Both the position numbers and the translations under genes were made by a program. Source: Chloroflexota bacterium (GTDB taxonomy: Bacteria; Chloroflexota; Anaerolineae; Anaerolineales; Villigracilaceae). From it: a stretch of DNA of 42,055 nt. This document shows positions 15,356 through 23,449 of the stretch, one piece after another; positions within the stretch are counted from its first letter, which is position 1; every line of letters begins with the position of its first letter. The notes under the pieces are model-generated. The model did no database searches and was not told where the DNA came from. It saw nothing but the letters and a program-made list of their open reading frames with translations. Location of the stretch: the NCBI GenBank assembly GCA_021787595.1, contig JAJYLQ010000028.1:1-42055 (forward strand), in the 5' to 3' direction.

Positions 15356-15568
15356 ATGCGCCTGTGGGTTTTGGGCTTGCGAGCGCGTCCTTTCACGCAC
15401 CCCTCTCTCGCTTGACTGAACCATCAAAAAACGTGAATTCGGAATGTTATTCTTTTACGCATCTCTAACGCGATGTCACCTGAACGCAGGGTCTCCGAAT
15501 GACATTGAATGCAGAGGATGACCAGGCTGAACACGTTGTATACATAAAATCGAAGGAGTACGTTTTCA

Positions 15569-15913
15569 ATGGTTCGTATTCGTTTTCGCCGCATTGGTTT
15601 AAAAGGACAGCCCTCGTATCGCATCGTGGCGGCTGACAAGGAAAGCCCGCGTGACGGACGCTTTTTGGAAATCCTGGGCTTCTATAATCCGCGCACAGAG
15701 CCATCCACGTTGAACATCAAGGAGGACCGCGTCTATCATTGGATGAAGAACGGCGCTCTGCCGACCGAATCGGTTGATCAGGTCTTCAAGAGCGCCGGCG
15801 TGCTGGATCGCTTCGAGCGTTTCAAGAAAGGTGAGTCGGTCGAGACTCTTCTTAAGGAAGCGTCTGAAGCCTCTGTCAGGCGTGCCGCACCCGCCAGGAC
15901 GCGCAAGGATTAA
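15569..15913 (+). CDS. rpsP: 30S ribosomal protein S16
   Basis: 114 residues. The N-terminal ~80 residues match bS16: MVRIRFRRIGLKGQPSYRIVAADKESPRDGRFLEILGFYNP, then an acidic-basic segment with VYHWMKNGALPTESV. The C-terminal ~30 residues form a variable, charged tail. It is an assembly protein of the small subunit. GAAGGAG lies 13 nt before the ATG. It starts the usual rpsP-khpA-rimM order. Confidence 0.96.
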   Translation: MVRIRFRRIGLKGQPSYRIVAADKESPRDGRFLEILGFYNPRTEPSTLNIKEDRVYHWMKNGALPTESVDQVFKSAGVLDRFERFKKGESVETLLKEASEASVRRAAPARTRKD

Positions 15914-15927
15914 TGCCCTCACCCTGA

Positions 15928-15950
15928 CCCTCTCCCAAAGCGGGAGAGGG
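15928..15950. repeat. Hairpin repeat between rpsP and khpA
   Basis: CCCTCTCCC (15928-15936), loop AAAGC, GGGAGAGGG (15942-15950). The same CCCTCACCC...CCTCTCCC palindrome family occurs at 24612-24659 and 41974-42046. It sits in the rpsP-khpA gap and may tune or stabilise the operon message; there is no T-run. Confidence 0.7.
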
Positions 15951-15963
15951 GAAGTGATGAATT

Positions 15964-16200
15964 ATGAAGGAACTCATCGAATTCATTGCCAAATCGCTGG
16001 TTGGCCATCCCGATCAAGTGGAAGTGCGCGAGTACGGGAATGGCGACCATATCCGACTCGAGTTGAGCGTGGCCAAAGAGGATATGGGCCGCGTGATCGG
16101 CAAGAGCGGAAAGGTCGCCAACTCGATCCGTACGCTTTTGCGGGTGGCGGCTGAACGCGAAGGCAGGCAGGCCACTCTCGACGTGATCGAGCCGGAATAA
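15964..16200 (+). CDS. khpA: KhpA-type KH-domain RNA-binding protein
   Basis: 78 residues, a single type II KH domain with the GxxG loop GKSG in MGRVIGKSGKVANSIRTLL. The family (YlqC/KhpA) is normally encoded between rpsP and rimM, exactly as here. It binds RNA, often as a heterodimer with KhpB/Jag. Its stop overlaps the first base of rimM, which suggests coupled translation. Confidence 0.93.
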   Translation: MKELIEFIAKSLVGHPDQVEVREYGNGDHIRLELSVAKEDMGRVIGKSGKVANSIRTLLRVAAEREGRQATLDVIEPE

Positions 16201-16763
16201 TGCCCGCACGAAAAACTTCAAATAACGCTGGTTCAGGCTCGCCGTCCGCCGGTGAGCCTGAATATTTAGTGGTGGGATTTTTGCGGCGGGCGCACGGCGT
16301 GCGGGGCGAAATGGTGATGGAAGTTCACACCGATTTTCCCGAACGACTCAAAGCAAAGACAAAAGTCTTTGTGGGCGATAAACGCCAACCGATGATGATT
16401 GCCGCGACCCGGTTTCACCAGGAGGGCCTGCTGGTAAAATTCAAAGACCTTGACAAGCCCGAAGACGCGGCGCGTTATCGCAATCAACTGGTATATGTCA
16501 CGGCAGCGGATCGTCCGCCATTGCCGAAGGGTCAGTTCTATCATCACGAGTTGATTGGTTTCGATGTGGCGGATGAAGAAAAAGGTTCCATCGGCAAGTT
16601 GACCGAAATCATGCAGACGGGCGCAAACGATGTTTACGTTGTGACTCGTCCCGATGGGAGCGAAATTCTCCTGCCGGTCATCCCTTCGGTCGTTCTGGAC
16701 ATCGAAGCGGATCGCCGTTTAATTCGCGTTCACCTGCTGGACGGTTTGATCGAGGAATCGTAA
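16200..16763 (+). CDS. rimM: Ribosome maturation factor RimM
   Basis: 187 residues. The N-terminal RimM barrel (~22-105) has YLVVGFLRRAHGVRGEMVMEVHTDFPERL, and the PRC-barrel-like C-terminal half (~110-180) has YHHELIGFDV and TGANDVYVV...EILLPVIPSVVLDID-like sequence. It helps 30S assembly through contact with uS19. The ATG overlaps the khpA stop. A Ser/Gly-rich N-terminal extension (~20 residues) precedes the domain. trmD, which often follows, is not present here. Confidence 0.93.
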   Translation: MPARKTSNNAGSGSPSAGEPEYLVVGFLRRAHGVRGEMVMEVHTDFPERLKAKTKVFVGDKRQPMMIAATRFHQEGLLVKFKDLDKPEDAARYRNQLVYVTAADRPPLPKGQFYHHELIGFDVADEEKGSIGKLTEIMQTGANDVYVVTRPDGSEILLPVIPSVVLDIEADRRLIRVHLLDGLIEES

Positions 16764-16779
16764 AACGAAATTCGAGATT

Positions 16780-16823
16780 CGATATTGGATATTCGTTATT
16801 CGAAAGTCGAATATCCAATATCG
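16780..16823. repeat. Perfect 16-bp inverted repeat between rimM and dprA
   Basis: CGATATTGGATATTCG (16780-16795) is perfectly complementary to CGAATATCCAATATCG (16808-16823) around a 12-nt loop. It is AT-rich and has no T-run, so it is probably another dispersed palindrome, though it may attenuate readthrough into dprA. Confidence 0.7.
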
Positions 16824-16839
16824 AACACTGAATATCGCT

Positions 16840-17946
16840 ATGGATGAAAAACCATTCTGGGTTGGACTCACTCTTGTGCGCGGCATTGGCGCGGTGCGCC
16901 TGCAGACGCTGATGGATCATTTCGGCGATGCCGAGTCTGCGTGGCGGGGAACGCCGGATGAATTGCGCGCGGCGGGACTGAATCCAAAAATCATCGAGCG
17001 GCTGCTTGAAATCCGCAAAAGCGTTGACCTTGATAAGTTGTGGGGCAAGATCATCGCGCAGGGAATCAAAATCCTGACGTGGGAGGATGAACTTTATCCG
17101 CCGCGACTGAAGGAGATCGAACAGCCGCCGCCTGTATTGTATGTGCGCGGAGAAATCCTTCCAGAAGATCATTTTGCAGTTGCAATTGTCGGCACGCGCA
17201 AAATTACATCGTATGGCCGCCAGGTCACGGAGGAGTTGTCCGCGTTTCTCGCGGCGAATGGCGTGACCGTTGTCAGCGGCTTGGCGCGCGGCGTGGACGC
17301 GGTGGCGCATTCCGCCGCGATCAAAGCCGGCGGGCGGACGGTCGCCGTTTTGGGGTCCGGTGTGGATCGAATTTATCCGCCGGAGAATCGCGGAATCGCA
17401 GAACAGATGATGTCACGCGGCGCCCTGGTCAGCGATTATCCGGTTGGGACTGCGCCGGAGAGCACAAATTTTCCGCCGCGCAATCGCATCATTTCCGGGC
17501 TATCAATGGCGGTCGTTGTCATCGAAGCCGGCGAAACGAGCGGAGCGTTGATCACCGCTGAGTTTGCAGCGGAGCAGGGCCGCGAAGTTTTCGCGGTGCC
17601 GGGTAGTATACTTGCGCCGCAGTCGAAAGGCGCGAACAAATTAATTCAAAACGGCGCGCTGCCTTTATTGACGCCGCAGGATTTATTGCAGGCCTTGAAT
17701 CTGACTCGTGTCGGAGAACAAAAAACCGCGCGAAAGATTTTGCCGGCTGATGAAGTCGAAGCACAACTGTTGAATGCGCTTGGCGATGAACCGCTGCACG
17801 TGGATGAGATCCGCAATCAGACCGGTCTGCCCGTCGAAAAAGTTTCCGCGGCGCTGGTGATGATGGAACTCAAAGGAATGGTGCGGCAGGTTGGCGGAAT
17901 GCATTACGTTGCGGTCCGTGAGGTACAATCGGGCTACTCGGTTTAA
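16840..17946 (+). CDS. dprA: DNA processing protein DprA
   Basis: 368 residues. Domain order: an N-terminal helix-hairpin-helix/SAM-like part (~1-70); the DprA/Smf Rossmann core (~75-290) with AIVGTRKITSYGRQV, VSGLARGVDAVAHSAA, AVLGSGVDRIYPPEN, FPPRNRIISGLS and TSGALITAEFAAEQGR; then a C-terminal winged helix (~305-360) with LNALGDEPLHVDEIRNQTGL. DprA loads RecA onto incoming single-stranded DNA during transformation and also occurs in non-competent bacteria. It begins ATGGATGAAAAACC after the AT-rich hairpin. Confidence 0.95.
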   Translation: MDEKPFWVGLTLVRGIGAVRLQTLMDHFGDAESAWRGTPDELRAAGLNPKIIERLLEIRKSVDLDKLWGKIIAQGIKILTWEDELYPPRLKEIEQPPPVLYVRGEILPEDHFAVAIVGTRKITSYGRQVTEELSAFLAANGVTVVSGLARGVDAVAHSAAIKAGGRTVAVLGSGVDRIYPPENRGIAEQMMSRGALVSDYPVGTAPESTNFPPRNRIISGLSMAVVVIEAGETSGALITAEFAAEQGREVFAVPGSILAPQSKGANKLIQNGALPLLTPQDLLQALNLTRVGEQKTARKILPADEVEAQLLNALGDEPLHVDEIRNQTGLPVEKVSAALVMMELKGMVRQVGGMHYVAVREVQSGYSV

Positions 17947-17976
17947 GAAGTGATTATGGAAAATCAAAATTCAAAT

Positions 17977-18067
17977 GTCATTGCGAGCGGTGTGTGTCCG
18001 CGAAGCAATCTCCCCGCGGAAGAGGAGATTGTGGCGCCTCAGCGCCAAACGCCCTCCTCGCAACGAC
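17977..18067. repeat. Dispersed palindrome, family A
   Basis: It opens GTCATTGCGAG and closes CTCGCAACGAC, with inner AATCTCC / GGAGATT arms and a GGCGCC hairpin. It fills the dprA-manC gap and ends ~30 nt before the manC start. Confidence 0.75.
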
Positions 18068-18098
18068 ATACTACATAATGAAGTAGGATTCATCGAAC

Positions 18099-19190
18099 AT
18101 GGATGAACATTGTTACGCAGTCATCATGGCGGGCGGCGGCGGGACTCGCTTGTGGCCGGTCTCCAGAAAGAATCGCCCAAAACAGCTTTTGCCTCTGCTT
18201 GGGCAGGAAACGTTATTCCAGAGCACCGTGGCGCGGCTGGTTGATCTGTTCCCACCGGAACGAATTCTCGTCGTCACTGTTCAAGAACAGGCAAGCGAGA
18301 TGCGCGCGCAGGTCGCTTCGATCCCCGAAGAGAATTATTTGATCGAACCCGCGCCGCGCGGCACAGCATCTGTTGTCGGATTAGCTGCTGCGGTGTTGAA
18401 GAAGCGTGACCCGCAAGCGGTCATGGCGGTTTTGCCATCGGATCATTTCATCCGCAACCGCGATCTATTCCATTATCTTTTGCGCGCCGCCTTCGACGTT
18501 GCGGAACATAAATATCTGGTGACGCTTGGAATCGCGCCGCTGTATCCGTCGTCGGCATACGGATATATTCAACAAGGCGAGTTACTAAAAGCTGAATTTA
18601 AGTATCCGGTCTATAAAGTTAAGCGCTTCAAAGAAAAGCCGGATGAGGAGACCGCACAGGGTTTTCTGCGTTCCGGCGATCATTCATGGAACAGCGGCAT
18701 GTTTGTCTGGCGCGCGGACATGATCCTGGCCGAAATCGAAAGACAAATGCCTGCGCTGTCCGCGGCCTTGGAAAAAATCACGGCGGCGTGGAATACATCC
18801 GGCCGCGACGAAGCGCTTCGGTTGAATTGGATGGATTTGAAGAGCGAAACGGTTGATTATGCGGTGATGGAAAGAGCCGAGAACGTCGCGATCCTTCCCG
18901 CCAGCGGGCTGGGCTGGAACGATGTCGGTTCGTGGGATACGCTCTTCGATGTGTTGTTCCCTGATATCAACGGCAATGTTTCGACAACGCCCCAGCACCT
19001 GGCCATGGAAACGCACAATACATTGGTGTACGGAAACAATCACGAGCGGTTGATCGTCACGATTGGCCTGGATGATACTGTTATCGTTGATGCGGACGAC
19101 GCGCTGCTGGTCTGCAAGGCTGATCAGGCGCAGAAAGTGCGCGACGTGGTCGAGCATTTGCAGAAACACAGGCAGGAGAAATATCTTTAA
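18099..19190 (+). CDS. manC: Mannose-1-phosphate guanylyltransferase
   Basis: 363 residues. The N-terminal nucleotidyltransferase signature GGGGTRLWPVSRKNRPKQLLPL is diagnostic of GDP-mannose pyrophosphorylases. Other supporting segments are EPAPRGTASVVGLAA, AVLPSDHFI, FKEKPDEETA, WNSGMFVWRAD and WNDVGSWDTL. It converts mannose-1-phosphate and GTP to GDP-mannose for glycan or glycolipid synthesis. The C-terminal phosphomannose isomerase domain of bifunctional enzymes is absent; the length fits the monofunctional class. No other sugar-nucleotide gene is adjacent. Confidence 0.9.
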   Translation: MDEHCYAVIMAGGGGTRLWPVSRKNRPKQLLPLLGQETLFQSTVARLVDLFPPERILVVTVQEQASEMRAQVASIPEENYLIEPAPRGTASVVGLAAAVLKKRDPQAVMAVLPSDHFIRNRDLFHYLLRAAFDVAEHKYLVTLGIAPLYPSSAYGYIQQGELLKAEFKYPVYKVKRFKEKPDEETAQGFLRSGDHSWNSGMFVWRADMILAEIERQMPALSAALEKITAAWNTSGRDEALRLNWMDLKSETVDYAVMERAENVAILPASGLGWNDVGSWDTLFDVLFPDINGNVSTTPQHLAMETHNTLVYGNNHERLIVTIGLDDTVIVDADDALLVCKADQAQKVRDVVEHLQKHRQEKYL

Positions 19191-19196
19191 TCACAT

Positions 19197-19276
19197 GTCA
19201 TTGCGAGTGGCGCTTTAGCGCCACGTGGCAATCTGGCTGGAGAATCAAACAGGAGATTGCCACGCTTCGCAATGAC
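19197..19276. repeat. Dispersed palindrome, family A
   Basis: It opens GTCATTGCGAGTGGCGC and closes CGCAATGAC, with inner GTGGCAATCT / AGATTGCCAC-type arms. It occupies most of the manC-topA gap. Confidence 0.8.
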
Positions 19277-19311
19277 GGTGGCTGTGAATATCTTTGAGTT
19301 CTGGAGATTGA

Positions 19312-21633
19312 ATGGAAGCTTATTGCATGAAGTGTAAAACCAAGCGGGAGATAAAGGACCCCGCTGCATCTTTTAACGCGAAAGGTTCGCCGATCACGAC
19401 CGGGACCTGTCCCGTCTGTGGAACGAAACTTTATCGAATGGGCCGCACCCCCGAACATGGAGGACTGACTCCGCCTCCCAGGCCGGAGAAGATGGAAAAA
19501 ATCGTGAAGCGCGATGGCAAACTGGTCATCGTCGAATCGCCGGCCAAGGCCAAAACGGTTGGCCGTTTTCTTGGCAGGGGATTCACCGTCAAGGCTTCGG
19601 TGGGACACGTGCGCGATCTGCTCAAGTCGCAATTATCCGTGGATGTCGAAAATAATTTCGAGCCGAAATATCGCGTGCCAAACGAGAAGAAGGAAATCGT
19701 CAAAGAGATCAGGCAGTTGGCGAAGAAATCAGAAGAAGTTTATCTCGCGACCGATCCTGACCGCGAGGGCGAATCCATTTCCTGGCATTTGATGGAAGCC
19801 GCGGAGATTGATCCTGCGGTTGCAAAACGTGTCACGTTCCATGAGATTACTGCGCCGGCCATTCATGACGCCTTTGCGCGTCCGCGCTCGATTGACATGG
19901 ATTTGGTCAATGCCCAGCAGGCGCGTCGTGTTTTGGATCGGCTTGTGGGTTACAGCATCAGTCCGATTCTTTGGGAAAAGGTGCGGGGCCGGCTATCGGC
20001 AGGACGCGTTCAATCGGTGGCGCTCCGGCTCATCGTCGAGAGAGAACGGGAGATCGAAGCTTTCATCCCGGTCGAATATTGGACGATCCATGCCGAGTTC
20101 AAATCCGATGGGATGAAAACTGCTTTTGTGGCGAAACTGGCGAAGATGGACGACAAAGATCCCGAATTGCCGAACGAAGACGCGACCAAACCGATTCTCG
20201 CGGACATGGAAACTGCCGCGTATTCGATCACGAAAGTCAAACGCAGCGAGCGCAGACGCAAGCCGTCCGCGCCGTTCACGACTTCGACGTTGCAGCAGGA
20301 GGCCTCGCGCAAACTTGGATTCACGGCCAAGCGTACGATGGCCCTGGCGCAGGGACTTTACGAGGGCCAGGATGTCGGCAATGGCGGCTCTACCGGTTTG
20401 ATCACGTACATGCGAACCGACTCGACCAACGTCTCGGAGATCGCGCAAAAGGAAGCGCGCGATTTTGTGATGAACAAATATGGCGCGGACTTCCTGCCGT
20501 CCGATCCGCCGCAATATAAGACGAGGACGATTGGCGCACAGGAAGCGCATGAGGCCATCCGGCCAACGTCGGTGGCGCGCACGCCGGAAGCGATCAAGCA
20601 GTATCTCGAACCGGCGATGTTCAAGTTGTATAACCTGATCTGGCAAAGATTTGTTGCATCGCAGATGGAAGCGGCGGTGTATGACACATTGCAGGTCGAA
20701 GTGACCGGCAAATCCGGCGGGCATGAATATTTGCTGCGGGCTTCCGGGTCCTCGGTGAAGTTCCCCGGATTCTTGGTGGTTTACGAAGAAGCCAGGAATG
20801 AAGATGTTAAATCCGAGGACGAGGAAGAAAACGTAAAAATTCCGGCGGGCGTTGCGGAAGGCCAGGAACAAAAATTGGTTCGATTGATTCCTGAACAGCA
20901 TTTTACGCAGCCGCCGCCGCGTTATTCGGAAGCTTCGCTCGTGCAGGCATTGGAAGAGGATGGCATTGGCCGCCCATCCACGTACGCGCCGACGCTTTCA
21001 ACGATCCAACAGCGCGGTTATGTGGTACGCGAGGAGAAACGTCTCGTGCCGACCGAGATGGGAATGCAGGTCAATGATTTGATGGTGCAATATTTCCCCG
21101 ACATTGTGGATTTGAAATTCACGGCGCGCATGGAGGAAGACCTCGATATGATCGCTTCGGGCCAGGCCGAATGGACGGAAGTGATGTACGAGTTCTATCG
21201 TCCGTTTGCCGAGGATGTGAAAAAGGCCCAGGCCGAGATGCCCGTCACAAAGTCCGGGCCGGAGCCGATTGGAAGGAAATGTCCCGAAGACGGCGGCGAA
21301 CTGGTCATCCGTTATGGCCGGTTTGGCAAATTCATTTCGTGCTCGAATTTCCCAGCCTGCCGTTACACCGAACCGTGGCTCGAAAAGATCGGCGTAAAAT
21401 GTCCGAAGGACGGCGGCGAGCTGGTCGAGCGCAAGACGCGCAAAGGCCGCACGTTTTACGGCTGCTCGAATTATCCGACCTGCGATTTCACTTCGTGGAA
21501 GAAGCCGCTGGTTCAGCCGTGTCCGAAGTGCGGCGGCCTGCTGGTCGTCTCCAATAAGCGCGAAGCGCAATGCACGAACTGCCAGGAAACCTTTTTGCTG
21601 GAAGAGATCATTTCCGAAGCAAGCGCAGAGTGA
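19312..21633 (+). CDS. topA: DNA topoisomerase I with extra N-terminal zinc domain
   Basis: 773 residues, a type IA topoisomerase that relaxes negative supercoils. It begins with a ~45-residue zinc-ribbon-like module (CMKCKTKREI...TGTCPVCGTKLYRMG; DUF5679-like). The TOPRIM domain follows (from ~67) with LVIVESPAKAKTVGRFL, VGHVRDL and DPDREGE. The active-site tyrosine is Tyr366 in GLITYMRTDSTN. GRPSTYAPT lies near 555. The C-terminus holds three zinc-finger repeats (~655-690, 698-728, 735-765), the first two in the CPxDGGE variant lacking the second Cys. The ATG at 19312 keeps the zinc module in frame; starting at the TOPRIM would discard it without reason. Confidence 0.95.
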   Translation: MEAYCMKCKTKREIKDPAASFNAKGSPITTGTCPVCGTKLYRMGRTPEHGGLTPPPRPEKMEKIVKRDGKLVIVESPAKAKTVGRFLGRGFTVKASVGHVRDLLKSQLSVDVENNFEPKYRVPNEKKEIVKEIRQLAKKSEEVYLATDPDREGESISWHLMEAAEIDPAVAKRVTFHEITAPAIHDAFARPRSIDMDLVNAQQARRVLDRLVGYSISPILWEKVRGRLSAGRVQSVALRLIVEREREIEAFIPVEYWTIHAEFKSDGMKTAFVAKLAKMDDKDPELPNEDATKPILADMETAAYSITKVKRSERRRKPSAPFTTSTLQQEASRKLGFTAKRTMALAQGLYEGQDVGNGGSTGLITYMRTDSTNVSEIAQKEARDFVMNKYGADFLPSDPPQYKTRTIGAQEAHEAIRPTSVARTPEAIKQYLEPAMFKLYNLIWQRFVASQMEAAVYDTLQVEVTGKSGGHEYLLRASGSSVKFPGFLVVYEEARNEDVKSEDEEENVKIPAGVAEGQEQKLVRLIPEQHFTQPPPRYSEASLVQALEEDGIGRPSTYAPTLSTIQQRGYVVREEKRLVPTEMGMQVNDLMVQYFPDIVDLKFTARMEEDLDMIASGQAEWTEVMYEFYRPFAEDVKKAQAEMPVTKSGPEPIGRKCPEDGGELVIRYGRFGKFISCSNFPACRYTEPWLEKIGVKCPKDGGELVERKTRKGRTFYGCSNYPTCDFTSWKKPLVQPCPKCGGLLVVSNKREAQCTNCQETFLLEEIISEASAE

Positions 21634-21661
21634 TTGCAGTTTGAGGGATAGCCTGTATAAT
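21634..21661 (+). promoter_or_regulatory. Promoter of the membrane-protein gene after topA
   Basis: -35 TTGCAG (21634-21639), 16-nt spacer, -10 TATAAT (21656-21661). It begins right after the topA stop, and the ribosome site AAAGGAG precedes the ATG at 21689. Confidence 0.6.
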
Positions 21662-21688
21662 TAGCATAGATCACACAAAGGAGCCTCC

Positions 21689-22711
21689 ATGACGTCTCCG
21701 CTCGATCTATTGAAAAAACCGCTGGTCGTTGGAATCCTTGGGGCAGTAGCCGGGATCCTCATTGGCTTGCTGTGGGGATGGGTGATTCAACCGGTCAAAT
21801 TCATTGATGCAACGCCAGCCGTCCTTCGCCCGGATCTGCAGCAGGATTATCTTCGCATGACGATCGATTCGTTCCGTGTCAACCGGGACCCGAATCTGGC
21901 TGTGCGGCGATGGAATGATCTTGGCCCTGCGGCGATTCCCGCGCTTCAGGCTGTTCAGAAAGATCCGAAGGGAATTGACCCGGTGGTGATTGCCGCGTTT
22001 GTGCAGCAGATTCAAATGGTCAATGGGCCGAACCTGGTCGGCGGCGGGTCTTCACAACCCTCCTCCGGCGCACCGATCTCTGGATTGGCTGTTGTCGGCA
22101 TTGGTGTGTTGCTTGTATTGCTGGTTGGTGCGGCGGTCGCGGTCTTCTTCCTGCGCCGGCTGCTTACCAACCGCACAAGCGGCGAAGTGACGCCGTCCAT
22201 GCAGGCGGCGGAGATCACGCGCGAAGCGGCCAAGACCAAAACCACCAACTTCGAGTCGATGGGGGTGGCTCCGCCCATTACACAAAACATGACCACGTAT
22301 GTGCTGGGCGACGACCTTTATGACGAGTCGTTCAGCATTGATACGAGCGGCGGCGAGTTTTTGGGCGAATATGGCGTCGGCGTTTCCGAGACGGTTGGTG
22401 TGGGCGACCCGAAGAAAGTCACCGCGCTGGAAATCTGGCTCTTCGATAAGAATGACATCAAGACCGCCACAAAAGTTTTGATGAGCGCGCACGCCTTCAA
22501 CGATGCGGGTTTGCGGGCGCGGCTCGAAGCGAAAGGCGAATTGATCCAGATCGAACCGCAAAAGCAGATCATGCTGGAGACGGAAACGCTTCAATTATTG
22601 GCGACCGTCGTGGATCTGCAATACGGCAACGGTTCCATGCCGGACAAGAGTTATTTCGAACGCACGACGCTCGAGCTTGCCGTCTGGCGCAAAGCGGATC
22701 AGAAGACATAA
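21689..22711 (+). CDS. Two-helix membrane protein of unknown function
   Basis: 340 residues. Membrane helix 1 (~13-33, VVGILGAVAGILIGLLWGWVI), an external ~95-residue domain with helices (LRMTIDSFRVNRDPNLAVRRW), membrane helix 2 (~131-156, LAVVGIGVLLVLLVGAAVAVFF), and a ~180-residue cytoplasmic domain containing YVLGDDLYDESFSIDT, ALEIWLFDKNDIKTATKVLMS and YFERTTLELAVWRK. I recognise no named family, though the layout is familiar as a conserved Anaerolineae hypothetical. It has its own promoter, so it is probably transcribed separately from topA. Confidence 0.75.
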   Translation: MTSPLDLLKKPLVVGILGAVAGILIGLLWGWVIQPVKFIDATPAVLRPDLQQDYLRMTIDSFRVNRDPNLAVRRWNDLGPAAIPALQAVQKDPKGIDPVVIAAFVQQIQMVNGPNLVGGGSSQPSSGAPISGLAVVGIGVLLVLLVGAAVAVFFLRRLLTNRTSGEVTPSMQAAEITREAAKTKTTNFESMGVAPPITQNMTTYVLGDDLYDESFSIDTSGGEFLGEYGVGVSETVGVGDPKKVTALEIWLFDKNDIKTATKVLMSAHAFNDAGLRARLEAKGELIQIEPQKQIMLETETLQLLATVVDLQYGNGSMPDKSYFERTTLELAVWRKADQKT

Positions 22712-22732
22712 AATAGAAACTGTCCCTCCAAT

Positions 22733-22858
22733 GTCACTCTGAGCGAAGCGAAGAGTCTCGTGTTCGCAAACTAAAAGACTCTTCGGTCGCGAAGAACGCT
22801 CCCTCAGAGTGACATGGTGTTATAACCAAACAGGCTGGCATTGCCAGCCTGTTTGGTT
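22733..22858. terminator. Family A palindrome plus strong hairpin between convergent genes
   Basis: 22733-22813 is a dispersed palindrome (opens GTCACTCTGAG, closes CTCAGAGTGAC, with inner AGAGTCT / AGACTCT). Directly after it, 22824-22858 is a perfect 17-bp inverted repeat with arms AACCAAACAGGCTGGCA and TGCCAGCCTGTTTGGTT around one base. It lies between two convergent genes and probably terminates transcription from both sides, although no long T-run follows. Confidence 0.5.
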
Positions 22859-22975
22859 CTCTTCGATTTCTATCGCGTTGAGCGGAGACCGAAGGTCAAA
22901 GTCGAAACGCAGTTCTACTATTGCCCTTCGACTTCCGCCTCGCTCGCACTCGGCGTCCGCTCAGGGCGATGGCTC

Positions 22976-23440
22976 CTATTCAATCTTCACGATCTTGAAT
23001 TTGATTTTGCCGCCGGGCGTTTCGGCTTCGACAATGTCACCAACTTTGTGATCCATGACGGCGCGGCCAATCGGGGACTCGTTGGAAATCCTGCCGTTGC
23101 GCGGGTCCGCTTCCTTCGCGCCGACGACGTGATACGTCTCAGGATCGTAATTGCCTTCCTGAATCGTTACATGGCTTCCCACGCTGACGACATCATGATT
23201 GGAATTCTTTTCGATGATGACCGCGTTTCGCAAAAGGAATTCGATTTCCTGGATGCGGCCTTCGAGGAATCCCTGGTCTTCCTTGGCTTTGTGGTAGTCG
23301 GCGTTCTCGGAAAGATCGCCCATTTGGATCGCCGAACGCAAACGCTTGGCGAGCTCCTCGCGCCGCGGGCCTTTTAATTCTGCGAGTTCGGCCTTGAGTT
23401 TTTCATGGCCTTCAGGTGTTAGATAAGTTGGTTCGGGCAT
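22976..23440 (-). CDS. greA: Transcription elongation factor GreA
   Basis: 154 residues, the normal GreA length. The N-terminal coiled coil (1-~75) includes YLTPEGHEKLKAELAEL and the tip residues in MGDLSENADYHKAKEDQ, where Asp and Glu help polymerase cleave backtracked RNA. The C-terminal FKBP-like domain has VGSHVTI, TYHVVGAKEADPRNGRIS and ESPIGRAVMDHKVGDIVE. It lies 9 bases downstream of dgt on the same strand, so the two probably share a message. Confidence 0.95.
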   Translation of the reverse strand: MPEPTYLTPEGHEKLKAELAELKGPRREELAKRLRSAIQMGDLSENADYHKAKEDQGFLEGRIQEIEFLLRNAVIIEKNSNHDVVSVGSHVTIQEGNYDPETYHVVGAKEADPRNGRISNESPIGRAVMDHKVGDIVEAETPGGKIKFKIVKIE

Positions 23441-23449
23441 AATTTAATC

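Noticed and set aside
19993-20901. Long minus-strand open frame (302 codons) opposite topA
   Set aside because: It is a shadow of the topA coding frame with no motif, start signal or family resemblance.
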